Source: a virus
Length of the DNA: 64,000 nucleotides
Reading direction: 5' to 3' (one strand)
Virus record (IMG/VR): IMGVR_UViG_3300047510_002037
Location: 20,700-84,699 of that record
Shown here: one piece after another, positions 54,496 to 60,327 of the stretch
Numbering within the stretch: the first letter of the stretch is position 1
Layout: each line of letters starts with the position of its first letter
Notes under the pieces: model-generated
Database searches by the model: none
The model's input: only the letters and a program-made list of their open reading frames with translations
What the model was told of the DNA's origin: nothing
Made by a program: the position numbers and the translations under genes

Positions 54496-54624
54496 TCAAT
54501 AATCGTAATCAGCGTTCAGATACTCATTCAGGTTGAATGATTTTTCATCTTTGAGTTCAGGAATGTCCAGGTCAAAGATTTCACCAGGCATGTCCTGGAT
54601 TTCGGACCAGAGTTCATCAAACAT
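54496..54624 (-). CDS. 42-residue acidic protein with strong ribosome binding site
   Basis: MFDELWSEIQDMPGEIFDLD then IPELKDEKSFNLNEYLNADY. AAGGAGAT stands seven bases before the ATG, which supports translation despite the small size. Very acidic. Function unknown. Confidence 0.6.
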   Translation of the reverse strand: MFDELWSEIQDMPGEIFDLDIPELKDEKSFNLNEYLNADYDY

Positions 54625-54645
54625 GATCAAATCTCCTTGAAAGAA

Positions 54646-54831
54646 TCAGTTACCGAAGAAAGAATCAAACTCATCTGCAACACGTTCGATCAGATAATCG
54701 GTTGCATCAAGATCAAAAACATTGCAGACAAAATCTACACAATCATTCAGATCTGTGTGATTGTTGCACATAAACTCACGAAGGGCAGGTGCAATCTCCA
54801 GATCGAACATGTGGACTTCGGAGGCAGTGGG
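54646..54831 (-). CDS. 61-residue acidic protein
   Basis: Start chosen at the ATG 54831 (MPTASEVHMFDLEIAP) because a TATAAT box at 54857-54862 lies inside the longer frame and would place upstream starts before the transcript. Followed by LREFMCNNHTDLNDCVDFVC and ATDYLIERVADEFDSFFGN: helical, acidic, with three Cys. Function unknown. Confidence 0.55.
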   Translation of the reverse strand, partial: PTASEVHMFDLEIAPALREFMCNNHTDLNDCVDFVCNVFDLDATDYLIERVADEFDSFFGN

Positions 54832-54856
54832 CATCGCGGTTGTTTGAACTGAAGTC

Positions 54857-54899
54857 ATTATAGGCACAAGGGGCGGCGGTTCGCTGGTCAGAGTGGACA
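54857..54899 (-). promoter_or_regulatory. Promoter module: TGTCCACT box, C-rich spacer, TATAAT, shared leader
   Basis: TGTCCACT at 54892-54899, 29 bases, TATAAT at 54857-54862, then GACTTCAGTTCAAAC. Best -10 match of the set. Confidence 0.6.
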
Positions 54900-54904
54900 C
54901 CCTG

Positions 54905-54918
54905 CAGACCGTCACACG
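54905..54918 (-). repeat. Intergenic repeat copy 1 (CAGACCGTCACACG)
   Basis: Plus-strand CAGACCGTCACACG, preceded by GGACAC and four bases. The identical 14-base word with the same GGACAC-N4 prefix occurs at 56579-56592. Confidence 0.6.
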
Positions 54919-54945
54919 AGCGGCTGCCCTGGGTATACCTAACCC

Positions 54946-55842
54946 TTATGCTGCTGTTTGAAACCTACCGCTGTTGAAGTTGTGATAACTGAAGACCTCA
55001 CGATTCACGAGTTTGAACATACCAAACTCATTGGTCATTACATAACCCTCAGCATCAATACGATTGCCGTTCACATAAGCAGCAGGACCATCATTGCGGC
55101 ACAGGAACAAACAATCATCTTTGATAGACTTCACCAATGCCCACAAACGAATCAGGTTAGGATCACAATCAAAGTCCTCTGCAGCAACCTGTTCACCAGC
55201 ACGAATGCAGGCGTTGATTTGCTGTTTGATCTTTGCTGCTTCCTTATCAGTTACGAACTGTGCAGTGGTAGACATTTGACGAGCAAACTCTACAACTTCC
55301 TTTACATCAGCAAACGATTCTTGACGATAAAGAATGTATGCTTCAGGTTTCACAAACTTAACGGTTTCAGTATCATTCCAGACCGCACGATCAGGCATTG
55401 CTACTGCTTCACGCAGATCATTCTCTGCAAAGTAGCACGTATGAGGTGCAATGATGATCTCTTGAGTTACTACTTCACCAAACTTGTAAGTAATCGTGTT
55501 GGGGCAATACTCATCATTACCGCCAAAACCGATAAAATCACCTTGGTAGACAGTATTGGTGCGAGGAAGATAATCGAAGCAAGAATGCAGAATAACCGCA
55601 ACCTCACCCTGATAGAACGCATCAATTTCTTCATGAGAGTGAGCAATGCGAATCTTTTTCTTGTTAAAGACTGCTTTAGTTCCTACAAAGAACTCACCGT
55701 TTGCGGGGTCGATTCCCCATACAATTGCGGGAGCACCATCAATCTTAACGCTGAGAGTCCCAGCGTTAACGAACCAATCAAGAACAGTAAGGTCGCCCGT
55801 GAGGATAACATCTTCGGGGTGTTCGAGGTGTTTGTTTTGCAT
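54946..55842 (-). CDS. Nucleotidyltransferase-superfamily protein (RNA/DNA ligase-like)
   Basis: 298 residues from the ATG at 55842 (MQNKHLEHPEDVILTGDLTV); a longer frame to 55908 would begin upstream of the likely transcript. Motifs in order: SVKIDGAPAIVWG (K33-x-D-G36, the covalent-nucleotide motif I of ligases), GEFFVGTKAVFNKKK, VYQGDFIGFG as motif III equivalent, a helical insert, AEGYVMT (motif IV-like E-G) and MFKLVNREVF (motif V-like Lys). This order is typical of ATP-dependent ligases and capping-type nucleotidyltransferases. It may be the cyanophage protein labelled DUF6267, from memory. It might repair tRNA or nicked nucleic acid; substrate unknown. The CATACT box seven bases upstream implies a nearly leaderless mRNA. 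Confidence 0.68.
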   Translation of the reverse strand: MQNKHLEHPEDVILTGDLTVLDWFVNAGTLSVKIDGAPAIVWGIDPANGEFFVGTKAVFNKKKIRIAHSHEEIDAFYQGEVAVILHSCFDYLPRTNTVYQGDFIGFGGNDEYCPNTITYKFGEVVTQEIIIAPHTCYFAENDLREAVAMPDRAVWNDTETVKFVKPEAYILYRQESFADVKEVVEFARQMSTTAQFVTDKEAAKIKQQINACIRAGEQVAAEDFDCDPNLIRLWALVKSIKDDCLFLCRNDGPAAYVNGNRIDAEGYVMTNEFGMFKLVNREVFSYHNFNSGRFQTAA

Positions 55843-55848
55843 GAGAGT

Positions 55849-55890
55849 AGTATGGCGCATCTGGGGGCGCTTTGGGGGATTTGGTGGACA
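55849..55890 (-). promoter_or_regulatory. Promoter module: TGTCCACC box, C-rich spacer, CATACT
   Basis: TGTCCACC at 55883-55890, 28 bases, CATACT at 55849-55854. The start codon of the ligase-like gene is only six bases beyond. Confidence 0.55.
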
Positions 55891-56032
55891 GTACGGGAAC
55901 TGGCTCACGAACCCTCTGGCTGCCGCCCAGGATGCCCTAGAATAGGGTCACAAGCGAATGAGGGGAGATGTATCCCTGCAGACGACAATTATCGACACTG
56001 AAGCAGCCTTAAAATATTATAAAACAAAATAT

Positions 56033-56058
56033 AAAAAAAGGGAGGCATTGTGCCTCCC
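56033..56058 (-). terminator. Rho-independent terminator
   Basis: Minus strand: GGGAGGCA, three-base loop, TGCCTCCC, then TTTTTTT. It lies eight bases after the stop of the ArdA-like gene. Confidence 0.92.
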
Positions 56059-56066
56059 GATTTGAT

Positions 56067-56504
56067 TCAGTGATCACGAAAGATGTGCATCGAACGATAA
56101 GAAGTTCCATCGTTACATGCGGTGAAATCATAACGCAACGAAGTCTCCCAAGTTGCTTCCCAATCCACTACAATTCCAGAAGGGAGATCATAACCCATCT
56201 CATCATAGAAAGACTCAGTAAACTCTGCCTCATCATTGAAGCATCCCTGATAACGCTCATCACAATCTTCGATGTCACTCATGCAACCCATTTCACCAAT
56301 GAGAGCATCAACTGCCTCATAACCGATTGCTTCACCACAACGAACATATTCTTCATAGTATGCAACGAAGTCGTCCTCATTGTAGGTATCAATGAACTCC
56401 AGCATGTCATCCAGAGCATAGCTCTCATCGATCAATTCATCGATCTTCTCAACAGTTTCGGTGTTGAGGGTTTCTTTGTAGTTAGCGGTGAGAGTGATCG
56501 ACAT
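56067..56504 (-). CDS. ardA: ArdA-like antirestriction protein
   Basis: 145 residues from the ATG at 56504 (MSITLTANYKETLNTETVEK). Features of the ArdA family: acidic throughout, LEFIDTYNEDDFVAYYEEYV, then DCDERYQGCFNDEAEFTESF (the Y-x-G-x-F/Y-x-x-x-x-x-F core), MGYDLPSGIVVDWEATWETS (P, then D-W/Y-E-A) and the final segment ending HIFRDH. Length fits (about 165 in plasmid ArdA). ArdA mimics bent DNA and blocks type I restriction enzymes. A promoter with the shared TCAGTTCAAAC leader lies upstream and a terminator downstream, so it is a single-gene unit, probably early. The N-terminal 35 residues are less typical. Confidence 0.75.
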   Translation of the reverse strand: MSITLTANYKETLNTETVEKIDELIDESYALDDMLEFIDTYNEDDFVAYYEEYVRCGEAIGYEAVDALIGEMGCMSDIEDCDERYQGCFNDEAEFTESFYDEMGYDLPSGIVVDWEATWETSLRYDFTACNDGTSYRSMHIFRDH

Positions 56505-56530
56505 CTGTTGAATTTGTTTGAACTGAAGGT

Positions 56531-56573
56531 ACAATACACGGGATGGGGGACCTTTGCAATCCCCCTTGGGACA
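56531..56573 (-). promoter_or_regulatory. Degenerate promoter module: TGTCCCA box, TATTGT, shared leader
   Basis: TGTCCCA at 56567-56573, then TATTGT at 56531-56536 and CTTCAGTTCAAAC before the ArdA-like start. Weaker copy of the module at 54857-54899. Confidence 0.45.
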
Positions 56574-56578
56574 CTTCT

Positions 56579-56592
56579 CAGACCGTCACACG
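56579..56592 (-). repeat. Intergenic repeat copy 2 (CAGACCGTCACACG)
   Basis: Identical to the 14-base word at 54905-54918, again preceded by GGACAC and four bases; here it extends into a short palindrome GACCGTCACACGGTC. Confidence 0.6.
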
Positions 56593-56601
56593 GTCAGCTG
56601 C

Positions 56602-56631
56602 GATTCTCAATAAGAAAGTTTATTGAGAATC
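56602..56631 (-). other. 12-bp perfect hairpin at the end of the 67-residue gene
   Basis: GATTCTCAATAA, six-base loop, TTATTGAGAATC. It overlaps the stop codon at 56630. No T-run follows. A related GATTCTCAAT hairpin lies at 57673-57701. Confidence 0.65.
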
Positions 56632-56833
56632 AAACTTCTGCAAGTTTACGAAGGTTATTCATGATATCGTAGATCTCCATTTGATCCATATCTACATGAT
56701 CAAGATCTACAGGAGCGAACTCATGAAAGTTAACACTACCGTCAGAATATACGGGAGCATAATACAACTCATCTCCATCATCTTGGGAGAGAGAGTATAC
56801 ACAACCGTGCTCGGGGTAAGTGATGAAAATCAT
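56630..56833 (-). CDS. 67-residue protein
   Basis: Start at the ATG 56833 (MIFITYPEHGCVYSLSQDDG), because the -10 box GATACT at 56853 lies in the upstream extension. Followed by ELYYAPVYSDGSVNFHEFAP and VDMDQMEIYDIMNNLRKLAE. A four-strand-like start and a C-terminal helix; acidic. Similar small proteins (D-D-G-D-x-L-Y-Y-A-P-x-x-x-D-G-S) occur in phages; function unknown. Confidence 0.6.
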   Translation of the reverse strand: MIFITYPEHGCVYSLSQDDGDELYYAPVYSDGSVNFHEFAPVDLDHVDMDQMEIYDIMNNLRKLAEV

Positions 56834-56852
56834 GCGAATTCCTGACGACTTG

Positions 56853-56897
56853 AGTATCATTGCACCAATCTGCCCCCACTGGGGGGATTAGTGGACA
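56853..56897 (-). promoter_or_regulatory. Promoter module: TGTCCACT box, C/G-rich spacer, GATACT
   Basis: TGTCCACT at 56890-56897, 31 bases including CCCCCCAGTGGGGG, then GATACT at 56853-56858. Spacer slightly longer than in the other copies. Confidence 0.5.
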
Positions 56898-56928
56898 GTT
56901 CACGAAGCGGCACAAGATGTCTTGACTT

Positions 56929-57093
56929 TCACCAGATATCGTTTAGATCTTCTACATAAACCTCAACCTTTTCGTCACCTTCAAGATTAAATAGCTTCTC
57001 GTAATTAATATCACGAGCATTAAAGTCATTGTATACATCAAACTCTAGAGTAACGCGAACACGCTGCTTTTGACCGTGAAGATAAGAAACCAT
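56929..57093 (-). CDS. 54-residue protein
   Basis: MVSYLHGQKQRVRVTLEFDV then YNDFNARDINYEKLFNLEGD and EKVEVYVEDLNDIW. Strand-helix-strand pattern. It is the first gene behind the consensus promoter at 57117-57145, with a leader of about 20 bases, so it should be transcribed strongly and early. Function unknown. Confidence 0.65.
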   Translation of the reverse strand: MVSYLHGQKQRVRVTLEFDVYNDFNARDINYEKLFNLEGDEKVEVYVEDLNDIW

Positions 57094-57116
57094 TGCCCTT
57101 TTGAGTAACTGTGAAC

Positions 57117-57145
57117 AGTATAATACAATTCCAGTGTCCAGTCAA
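57117..57145 (-). promoter_or_regulatory. Sigma70 promoter TTGACT-17-TATACT
   Basis: TTGACT at 57140-57145, a 17-base spacer and TATACT at 57117-57122. It diverges from the plus-strand promoter at 57593-57621 across the repeat array. Confidence 0.75.
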
Positions 57146-57592
57146 GGGACACATAATACACTGGCACATGTCTCGATAAATGTATATATGTTATATGATG
57201 TACAATATAGAGTGTATATGTGAATGTACACACACATCTAGATGGTGTGGGAAGGGGTGAGTGGGGTGAAGCACGATTCTCGCACTATACGCGAATCTAG
57301 TTGCATACCCACACATTCTTGCACTCTCGCACATGAATCTAGTTGTGTTATATGATGATATGATGAATCTCGAAGAGCTAGTTGAGACTTATGATGATCT
57401 AGTTCTATTATATGATGATGCGCGAATCTAGTTGTATTATGTGAATCTAGTTGTGTATATGATGATCTCGAAGCATGATGCGAATCTAGTTGTGTGTTGC
57501 GGAATCTAGTTCGCCTTATAAGTATACAGGATCTCGAAGGTCTCGTCAAGTTTTTATGTGCGCGACCCCTGATAGGATTTTTGCCCGCCCGC
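57146..57592. other. Non-coding interval between divergent promoters
   Basis: About 450 bases without a credible gene. The left part (57170-57235) is AT-rich with TATATG/ATGTAC words; the middle holds the AATCTAGTTG array with ATATGATGAT and ATCTCGAAG words between; the right part (57540-57592) is unique. Frames crossing it (for example 57238-57636 minus) only spell the repeat. Confidence 0.7.
57294..57512. repeat. Array of eight AATCTAGTTG-like repeats
   Basis: Copies start at 57294, 57336, 57375 (GAGCTAGTTG), 57396 (GATCTAGTTC), 57425, 57444, 57483 and 57503 (AATCTAGTTC), all in one orientation. Starts are 19 to 42 bases apart. Two further words alternate with them: TTATATGATGAT and ATCTCGAAG. 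Each copy contains CTAG. Confidence 0.85.
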
Positions 57593-57621
57593 TTGACTTT
57601 TTTGAGGTCTTGTGATACAAT
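57593..57621 (+). promoter_or_regulatory. Sigma70 promoter TTGACT-17-TACAAT
   Basis: TTGACT at 57593-57598, 17-base spacer, TACAAT at 57616-57621. It points to the only plus-strand gene, leaving a leader of about 135 bases. Confidence 0.75.
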
Positions 57622-57672
57622 GCACGCTAAGATCACAAGGTCTCAGCACATTTATAAGTACAATTCTATCTT

Positions 57673-57701
57673 ATTCTCAATAATAATTGATATTGAGAAT
57701 C
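57673..57701 (+). other. Leader hairpin GATTCTCAAT type
   Basis: ATTCTCAAT, a ten-base loop and ATTGAGAAT in the leader of the oxygenase-like gene. The same stem sequence forms the hairpin at 56602-56631. Confidence 0.5.
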
Positions 57702-57762
57702 AAATACAACACACAACTATATTTTTTAATACATTTTTTTTAATTAAAAATAGGTTAATTAA

Positions 57763-58512
57763 ATGCAAACATTAGATAAACTCTTTAAAGAAACGTTTGT
57801 TATCAGTAAGGATATAAAGACAACAGAAGTAGATTATGTTTATAAATTCAGCAATGTATTTCAAGATCCAGAGAGTGTATTGAACTTTAAGAATAAACTT
57901 TCACTCTGGGAATCAGAAGAGGGATCTAAACCAGGAGTGAATAGTTTAATGCTACCTCACTGGACTACACAATACATTTGTGATCAATTCATTCCTGATA
58001 GTATTGATTACATTAAGGGTGAGACTGTATACTTTAATAATACTCGATTTAATTACTTCTACTATAACAATAAGAATATTCACTCAGAACCAAAAACATT
58101 AAGTTCTAATAACTGTTTATTGCCTCATTGTGATCCTACATTTGCATTCAGGAATTGGATTCTATTGGTGAACTTATCGGAAGATCCAATCACAACATGT
58201 TTCTGGAGTTACATGTATCAGAAGCGCATCAATCATCAAAAAGAGCTTAATGAATTTGAAGATTATACATCATACAATAACATTAATGAAGATAATATTG
58301 ATGAGAAATTAAGTCATGGTTTATTGAGAAAACAGTTCCCATTAACATATGGATTTAATGAGGCAATTATCTATGATGGTAATAGATTACATCAACCAAT
58401 CATTACAAAGAACTTTACAAGAGAGAATCCAAGACTTGTATTAAGAGTTCAGATTAGAGGAAGTGATCTTACACCTGATGATGTTTGTGATGGTGATGAG
58501 GGTTTTGAATAA
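57763..58512 (+). CDS. Probable 2-oxoglutarate/Fe(II)-dependent oxygenase
   Basis: 249 residues, the only gene on the plus strand. The iron site of this superfamily is visible as H122-C-D124 in LLPHCDPTFAF and a distal H210 in YDGNRLHQP, with an Arg in ENPRLVLRVQIRG (R224 or R228) placed to bind 2-oxoglutarate. The strand YGFNEAIIYDGN before the distal His is typical. Codon use is AT-rich, unlike the GC-rich block beside it. It has its own consensus promoter and a long leader with a hairpin. Cyanophages carry many such enzymes; substrate unknown. Its last 64 bases overlap a convergent minus-strand gene. Confidence 0.68.
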   Translation: MQTLDKLFKETFVISKDIKTTEVDYVYKFSNVFQDPESVLNFKNKLSLWESEEGSKPGVNSLMLPHWTTQYICDQFIPDSIDYIKGETVYFNNTRFNYFYYNNKNIHSEPKTLSSNNCLLPHCDPTFAFRNWILLVNLSEDPITTCFWSYMYQKRINHQKELNEFEDYTSYNNINEDNIDEKLSHGLLRKQFPLTYGFNEAIIYDGNRLHQPIITKNFTRENPRLVLRVQIRGSDLTPDDVCDGDEGFE

Positions 58513-58691
58513 TCAATATCATTCCAATGTCGAATTACACCTGCAACAATAAAAGCATTAGTGATCAAATAGGATAGAAAGATAATGGTCCGAATGATTG
58601 CGACTTTATCGGACTCACGATCACACTTGGATGCTTTTTCTCCTAATGCCTTTGCCCACCAACGCCAGGCATTTTTTTGTTTTTTACTCAT
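58449..58691 (-). CDS. 80-residue protein with one membrane segment
   Basis: Start at the ATG 58691 (MSKKQKNAWRWWAKALGEKA), which has GGAGG four bases upstream and overlaps the stop of the 281-residue gene (ATGA). Basic, Trp-rich N-terminal helix, then a hydrophobic segment AIIRTIIFLSYLITNAFIVA and a Ser/Pro-rich tail. Positive-inside topology puts the N-terminus in the cytoplasm. The 3' end overlaps the plus-strand oxygenase gene by 64 bases. Unknown; perhaps an inner-membrane effector. Confidence 0.65.
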   Translation of the reverse strand: MSKKQKNAWRWWAKALGEKASKCDRESDKVAIIRTIIFLSYLITNAFIVAGVIRHWNDIDYSKPSSPSQTSSGVRSLPLI

Positions 58692-59533
58692 TTCCTCCTT
58701 CCATGAATAGGACATTCGACATCAATCCATTTCTTATCATCAGGCATATCTTCATTATCAAGTACAGGACAAATACATCCTGCTGCTACTGCTTCAGGTG
58801 ATCCAGGAATATATCCATTCCAGGCTTTCATAGGATCATTGGTTGTAACCTTCATCATACCTTGATCCCACATATCTTTATTTGAATTGTCCTCATCAAT
58901 AATTGTATTCTCACTAGGGAAATTACTATTGCGATCTTTTGCTAGAAAACTGGAATCAAGTTCTGCACGTTTGTTATAATATTCTGCTTCCCGTAGATTA
59001 TACTCTTGACACTTTTTCTTCTCTTCTTCAGATGCGGCACGATCACACATCGCATTCAATTCTTCATCAGAATACTTAAGTGCTTCCATATCACTATGTC
59101 CCCATGGAGGCATAATATCATTGGAATTGGATTTTTTTACAGTATGATACAATGCCCAATACCTTTTCTCCCATGACTTTTCATGTTTCTCAACCCATTC
59201 AACATCTTGCTTGATTTTATCCTGAATAATATCAGGTAGATCTTCAGACATAATCAGATCATATTCTTCTGCTACCTCTCGCATCACTTTCTCATCATAA
59301 CCTTCATTAAAGGCAAGAGAACATCCTGCTTGCATTACATTCTTTTGACTAAAACCAATAGCCATCAAAAACTTCTTAAACATCGAAGCATATTGATGAT
59401 AACTCAGTTCAAGACTAGGAGATTCAATCGTGATCCTCTCATCATCAATAAGTTCAGGGAATGATGAATGATTATAATATGGTGGAATAGCCTTGCTAAA
59501 GTATTCAAACTTCACATACCCTTCAGTAGCCAT
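58688..59533 (-). CDS. 281-residue protein with C-terminal Cys motif
   Basis: MATEGYVKFEYFSKAIPPYY, a helical middle (DIIQDKIKQDVEWVEKHEKS), a charged segment, and a C-terminal module KAWNGYIPGSPEAVAAGCIC, PVLDNEDMPDDKKW, then VECPIHGRR. The closing pattern P-G-S-P-E-A-V-A-x-G-C-x-C-P-V-x-D-N ... C-P-x-H-G recurs as a short independent unit in many phages and could bind a metal. Overlaps the 135-residue gene by eleven bases. Function unknown; possibly a fusion of an unrelated domain to that unit. Confidence 0.6.
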   Translation of the reverse strand: MATEGYVKFEYFSKAIPPYYNHSSFPELIDDERITIESPSLELSYHQYASMFKKFLMAIGFSQKNVMQAGCSLAFNEGYDEKVMREVAEEYDLIMSEDLPDIIQDKIKQDVEWVEKHEKSWEKRYWALYHTVKKSNSNDIMPPWGHSDMEALKYSDEELNAMCDRAASEEEKKKCQEYNLREAEYYNKRAELDSSFLAKDRNSNFPSENTIIDEDNSNKDMWDQGMMKVTTNDPMKAWNGYIPGSPEAVAAGCICPVLDNEDMPDDKKWIDVECPIHGRRK

Positions 59534-59930
59534 AAGTCCCCTTGGTTGTTATCTGATAAGATTGTAGCACACCATTCACAAAATGAATACGACATGTCGG
59601 CCAGTTCTCCCACTGTCCATTCCAACTTGACGGATACACCTCCACATAATCTGTAATAGGGAATGCTTGCACCTTTCCATGCTTTCCTGTTGGAATCCAC
59701 TCATAATTCAAGAATTTAATCTCTGGATCATATCTTGGATCATCCTCTTCAATAGTCTCAAATGTATGAGTTTCACGATAAGTAGTGGTCCACAATTTAC
59801 CAGCTGGATCAAGCCAATAGTGACTCATCGTTCCACCAATACCTTTCTCCATATCTTTAGTCTGACATTCTACTTCTGTAAAGTCAGATCCAAGATCATA
59901 AGACGATCTGAAATAGTCAAACATTCCCAT
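59523..59930 (-). CDS. Conserved phage protein of unknown function, 135 residues
   Basis: MGMFDYFRSSYDLGSDFTEV, then ECQTKDMEKGIGGTMSHYWL with DPAGKLW, and CRIHFVNGVLQSYQITTKGT. I recognise the start (M-G-M-F-D-x-F, Q-T-K-D, G-G-T-M-S-x-Y) from many tailed phages, where its role is unknown. Strand-rich. Ends by overlapping the 281-residue gene. Confidence 0.7.
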   Translation of the reverse strand: MGMFDYFRSSYDLGSDFTEVECQTKDMEKGIGGTMSHYWLDPAGKLWTTTYRETHTFETIEEDDPRYDPEIKFLNYEWIPTGKHGKVQAFPITDYVEVYPSSWNGQWENWPTCRIHFVNGVLQSYQITTKGTYGY

Positions 59931-59949
59931 TACATGTTACCTCTTTTTC

Positions 59950-60327
59950 TTATCTATATTCATAGAGAAATCCATCATTTGTAGTATAATGAATTTTTGA
60001 AATTCCTGCTTCATTTAATGCTAATTGACAAATCGGGCATGGTTTAGACATTCGAATCTTACCTTGTGGATTTACTCTCGCAACAATGATTGTATCAACT
60101 TCTTCCTTACATTTCACCAGTGCAGCAATCTCTGCATGAAGGTAGATCTTTTCCTTAAGACCTACTCTCTCTGCAAACTTTGCTTGAATTGGATGAGACT
60201 TTGTTTCAAGATTGGTAGCAGCAGTAACAACCTTATTCTTATTCAAAAGAATCGCACCAACTTGTTTCTTGGATGGTGAAGTCTTAGCTGTTTCAATTGC
60301 AAAGTCGTAAATGTTTTCAGGAATCAT
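59950..60327 (-). CDS. Cytidine/deoxycytidylate deaminase-like protein
   Basis: 125 residues. The zinc site of the family is present: H64-A-E66 in YLHAEIAAL and C97-P-I-C100 in SKPCPICQLAL. VGAILLNKNKVVTAATNL precedes as the usual first strands. It could be a dCMP deaminase that feeds dTMP synthesis, as in T4 (gene cd), but is shorter than T4 Cd (193 residues) and lacks its allosteric zinc insertion, so nucleoside or tRNA/nucleic acid substrates are possible. Its stop overlaps the 75-residue... the neighbouring start as ATGA. Confidence 0.8.
   Translation of the reverse strand: MIPENIYDFAIETAKTSPSKKQVGAILLNKNKVVTAATNLETKSHPIQAKFAERVGLKEKIYLHAEIAALVKCKEEVDTIIVARVNPQGKIRMSKPCPICQLALNEAGISKIHYTTNDGFLYEYR

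Noticed and set aside
54958-56001. 347-residue plus-strand ORF
   Set aside because: Opposite the ligase-like gene, which has ordered catalytic motifs and a promoter on the minus strand; the plus frame is a shadow with no motif or ribosome binding site.
56070-56672. 200-residue plus-strand ORF
   Set aside because: Shadow of the ArdA-like gene; no start signal, and it crosses the promoter and hairpin of the minus strand.
57294-57512. CRISPR array
   Set aside because: Repeat word only about 10 bases, spacing irregular (19-42 bases), and the spacers themselves share words; no cas genes.
57238-57636. 132-residue minus-strand ORF
   Set aside because: It spells the repeat array (TRSS/TQLDSH-type low-complexity), has no ribosome binding site and overlaps a consensus promoter.
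57600-57762. tRNA or small structured RNA gene
   Set aside because: One hairpin is present but no cloverleaf, T-loop or CCA end could be drawn.
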